Positions 61,076 to 64,000 of a stretch of DNA of 64,000 nucleotides are shown here, one piece after another (position 1 is the first letter of the stretch; every line of letters begins with the position of its first letter). The translations under genes were made by a program, and so were the position numbers. Origin of the DNA: Plecoglossus altivelis (lineage: Eukaryota; Chordata; Actinopteri; Osmeriformes; Plecoglossidae); contig BROE01000011.1 in NCBI GenBank assembly GCA_036571765.1, positions 7,219,895-7,283,894 on the forward strand. The letters are read 5' to 3'. The notes under the pieces were generated by a model, which made no database searches, was not told the origin of the DNA, and worked only from the letters and a program-made list of their open reading frames with translations.

Positions 61076-61906
61076 GGAGGATAGTACAGCAGAGCTGTTC
61101 TTTGGGTGAAGCCACCTGTGTAAGCTTAGCACTGCTTCACTTTCGACCCAACACACACGTGTGTGTTTACAGAACTCCTTCACCTAGCACGTTCCTGCTC
61201 GGTACCTCTGCAGCTCACACACACACGCTTACAAAACACAGTTACAAACACACACACACACCTTCAGCAATACACACAAAACCACATACAACTAAGAACA
61301 CCCTGACACTTAGAGCTGTACAACTTCACACTCAAACACACATTCATTTCTAAATGCCACCAGTATGCCTCAGCGGGGGACCAGGGGGCCATCAGTGATG
61401 TCATATTGTCAGTAAGACAGTGTTGAGCTCCATATGTGTTGCTCAGCAGCTGTATGTGCGGATGGTTCACCGTCTGCATGTTAAAGTGTGCCGTGCATGT
61501 TAAGATGTTGTGTGGGGTGTAATTAGGCCGCTGTAACAAAGATCTCTGTATTAGCCGAGGCACAGAAGGAGCCTCCAGCAGCTTCTCTTGTAGTTTTACA
61601 GCTTGTTTTCGTCTCCTCCTCTCCTCCTCCTCTCCTGCCCCCTGCCCTTCTCTCCCCTTCATTTTGTCCAGCCGTGCCTCGTCTGCTCCCCCCCCCTCTC
61701 CCCCATGTCCTCCTCTCTGTCCTTACTCCATGAAAACTGTATGCTCATCCTAAAATTGCTGCTCTCCTCCTCCCCTCTTTCCCCCTCCTCCCTCCCGTGG
61801 GGGTCGGGAGAGGGGACCATGTGGCAGGGTGAGGAGGGTGAGGAGGGGTAAGGAGAGGTGAGTCAGGTTAACAGGCTGCAATCCGGAGAGGCTGTGGTAT
61901 TAATCC

Positions 61907-61939
<33 letters not shown>

Positions 61940-61985
61940 TGTCTGTGTGTGTCTGTGTGAGTGTCTGTGTCTGTGCATGTGTGTG
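61907..61985. repeat. (TG)n microsatellite with TCTG units
   Basis: About 30 bases of pure TG followed by GTGAGTGTCTGTGTGTCTG repeats. Confidence 0.95.
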
Positions 61986-63136
61986 TCAGAGTCTTTGCTG
62001 GCACATGACCCTGGCCTTCTTAGCTTTGGCCCTCTGTCAACCTCCCTCCTCTCCTGTCTGCCCCCTAGTCCTCCCTCCCTCCCCCCCCCTTCTCTCTCTC
62101 TCTCTCTCGCCCTCACCCTCTGTCTTTCGACATCCTGTCGTTTTTCCTCCAGATTCCTTCTCCACCTGCTCCCTGCTTGTACTCCCTCCTTCTTCCAGCC
62201 CCCCACTCCCTCATACCCAGCCTCTCTCACTTTCTGTCTGTCTCCGTGTGTCGGCCCTAACTGGCACAGTGCCACCTCTGCCCATCTGGTGCCCCCCCTA
62301 CCCCCCCCTCCCCCCTCTCCAGCCTAACTCCCACTAATGTTCACCATCTCTCCTCTCAGTCTAAATAATTCACCTCTCTCCTGGGAGAAAAGACTCTCGC
62401 TTTGCAACACCGCCCTCCTATGTATTTATTTAGCCACCCCACAGGAAAGGCAACAACCACGTTCCCAGTCAAACACATGCAGAAACAGGCACACAGAGAA
62501 CCACTCACACATGCGCTGCCTTGGCCCCTGGCAGGAGAGTTGAAACAAAGCCAAACCTTTACCTTCAAAAGAGAGAAAGAGAGGGAGGAGAGAGAGCGAA
62601 CGGGGAGCGGATAGGATCAGGGAGACATGGAGACATTGTGAATAAATGAAGAGCAGCGTTTAAGGAGCTCGGGCAGGGGAAGAAAGCGAACGACTGGGGA
62701 AAGGGTGAGGAGGAGGAAGGAGAGGAAGGAAGGAGAGACAGGAAGTACGAGGGGAACTAAGTCAGGAAAGGCCCCTGCACACACACACCTGCGCCTCTCC
62801 TACGGGCTGACTCCACACACACTTCCTGTGACTCAGCCTAGCCAGCTGTTGAGATGTTAACGACACAATTGGTTCAAAGTTAGGAAGATTACCTGCCAAC
62901 TGTAGCATGGTTGTTGGGCCTTAAATGCCATCCTTACTCCCCTCCTCCACCATCTCTCCTTCTCACGTGTTCATACAGGCGAAAGGAAATATCCTCTTTA
63001 TCTCTTGCCTTCAGTAATCTCTTAGTTGCATAATCTGTGCCATCCCGCAGGATTACACAGGGTGTGTGCGGATGCTCGTTTGTCTGGCCACCTAGTCTCA
63101 CCTGCTTTGGCCTGGTGGAAGGCACCCATCCACATG

Positions 63137-63540
63137 TAGCTGGTCTGGTCCTGATGGCTGAGGTCAGGGGAGGTGAGCCTACTTATTCATTTGGGAGCAG
63201 CGCTCAATGTATCCTGATGACTAAAGTCAGTTGAATTTCAGGGCTGGTCTGGGACCAGCAGTGAGTGTGTCCTGATGGCTGAGGTCAGGTGAGGTTAGGG
63301 GCTGGTCTGGGACCTGCAGTGAGTGTGTCCTGATGGGTGAGGTTAGGGATTGGTCTGGCACCTACAGTGAGTGTGTCCTGATGGCTGAGGTCAGGTGAGT
63401 TTAGGAGCTGGTCTGGGACCTGCAGTGAGTGTGTCCTAATGGCTGAGGCTAGGGGCTGATCTGGGACCTGCAATGAGTGTGTCGTGATAGCTGAGGTCAG
63501 GGGATGTCAGGGGCTGGTCTGGAACCAGCGGTGAGTATGT
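63137..63540. repeat. 58/48-bp minisatellite
   Basis: GCTGGTCT-type starts recur at 63243, 63301, 63349, 63407, 63455 and 63513, spacing 58, 48, 58, 48, 58, with a diverged copy starting at 63139. Each unit holds GACC(T/A)GCAGTGAGTGTGTC and CTGATGGCTGAGG. The short units lack a 10-base CAGGTGAGGT-like segment. Confidence 0.95.
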
Positions 63541-63721
63541 GTAGTTCTCATCTCAACGCCAGTCTGCTCCCAGCTAGAGTGCTGTATTGTTTTGTGACTT
63601 TTTGGCAAATAGAATGTGTGTGTGTTTGGGAGCCTGTGTCTGTGAGCGAGTTATTGTGAGCCTGTGTCTCTCTTCCCTAAGGCAAGTGTACACTTTCACT
63701 TCAACTGACAACTGTCTTGAA

Positions 63722-63830
63722 AGATACCTCTCTCTCTCTCACTCTGTCTGTCACACACACACCCACAACCGCACACAGACACATGCGCACACACACACAT
63801 GCACACAGACCCACACACACACAGACGGGC
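63722..63830. repeat. CT then CA compound microsatellite
   Basis: CTCTCTCT followed by CA repeats with GACA and CGCA interruptions. Confidence 0.9.
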
Positions 63831-63888
63831 ATACAAGCCTCCCCTCCAACGCTCCGATGACAGAGGCGATCTGAGGATGACTGTGCAT

Positions 63889-64000
63889 GTTCCCCTCCTC
63901 CTCCCCTCCTCCCCTCCTCCACCGCTCCTCCCTTCCTCCACCCCTCCTCCACACCTCCTCCTCCCCTCCTTCACCCCTCCTCCTCTCCTCCTCCCCTCCT
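63889..64000. repeat. CTCCTCCCC tandem repeat, runs off window end
   Basis: About 110 bases of CTCCTCC(C/A)C units with almost no G. Confidence 0.95.

Larger units (their letters stand above)
59071..64000 (+). other. Intron 3 of EphA10, 5' part (continues beyond window)
   Basis: Starts with gtaagg right after exon 3. In the remaining 4.9 kb I looked for the next Eph exon (about 156 bp, Cys-rich, phase 1 on both sides) and did not find one. The stretch contains CA tracts (59510-59580, 61240-61260, 63750-63830), an inverted CT/GA pair (60836-61075), a TG tract (61907-61940), a 58/48-bp minisatellite (63137-63540) and CTCC-rich ends (63890-64000). Confidence 0.75.

Noticed and set aside
63137..63540. 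Array-like repeat at the window end considered as CRISPR or a gene-family repeat
   Set aside because: Units are head-to-tail near-identical copies without unique spacers and without an open frame conserved across units.
59071..64000. Search for Eph exon 4
   Set aside because: No segment with the expected Cys-rich pattern and flanking splice sites was found; the exon probably lies beyond the window.

Overview
The window looks like vertebrate, most probably ray-finned fish, nuclear DNA. Split exons with GT/AG boundaries encode an Eph receptor, long (CA/TG)n, (CT/GA)n and minisatellite tracts occur every few hundred bases, and two short pieces resemble the 3' tails of fish LINEs. I cannot name the species. 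Three runs of N mark assembly gaps.

The only gene I can support is the 5' part of an EphA10-type Eph receptor gene on the plus strand. Exon 1 (34459-34537) encodes the signal peptide. Exon 2 (56472-56536) and exon 3 (58398-59070) encode the ephrin-binding domain and the start of the cysteine-rich (sushi/EGF-like) region. Splice phases match (1, 0, 1) and the joined product reads without a break for 272 complete codons plus one base. Intron 1 is about 21.9 kb, intron 2 about 1.9 kb, and intron 3 runs off the end of the window. The FN3 repeats, transmembrane segment, (pseudo)kinase and SAM domains expected of the family must lie beyond base 64000.

Bases 1-34458 carry no exon I can recognise. 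They are microsatellite-rich intergenic DNA (or a long intron of something unseen) with a few low-repeat islands that may be regulatory: a CpG-rich block at about 10441-10860, a block at about 27900-28310 with a perfect octamer motif, a block at about 31080-31460 with CpGs, a second octamer and SOX-like sites, and the CpG-rich promoter-proximal stretch just before the start codon. A 29-bp minisatellite lies about 1.8 kb upstream of the start codon, and a G-rich minisatellite lies about 0.8 kb into intron 1.

Nearly all long open frames in the window are artefacts of simple repeats, which stay open because their period lacks stop codons. I found no CRISPR array, bacterial-type operon, tRNA or rRNA gene, and no convincing novel system. 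The most useful leads are the possible soluble-receptor read-through after exon 3 and the candidate enhancer blocks upstream of the gene.
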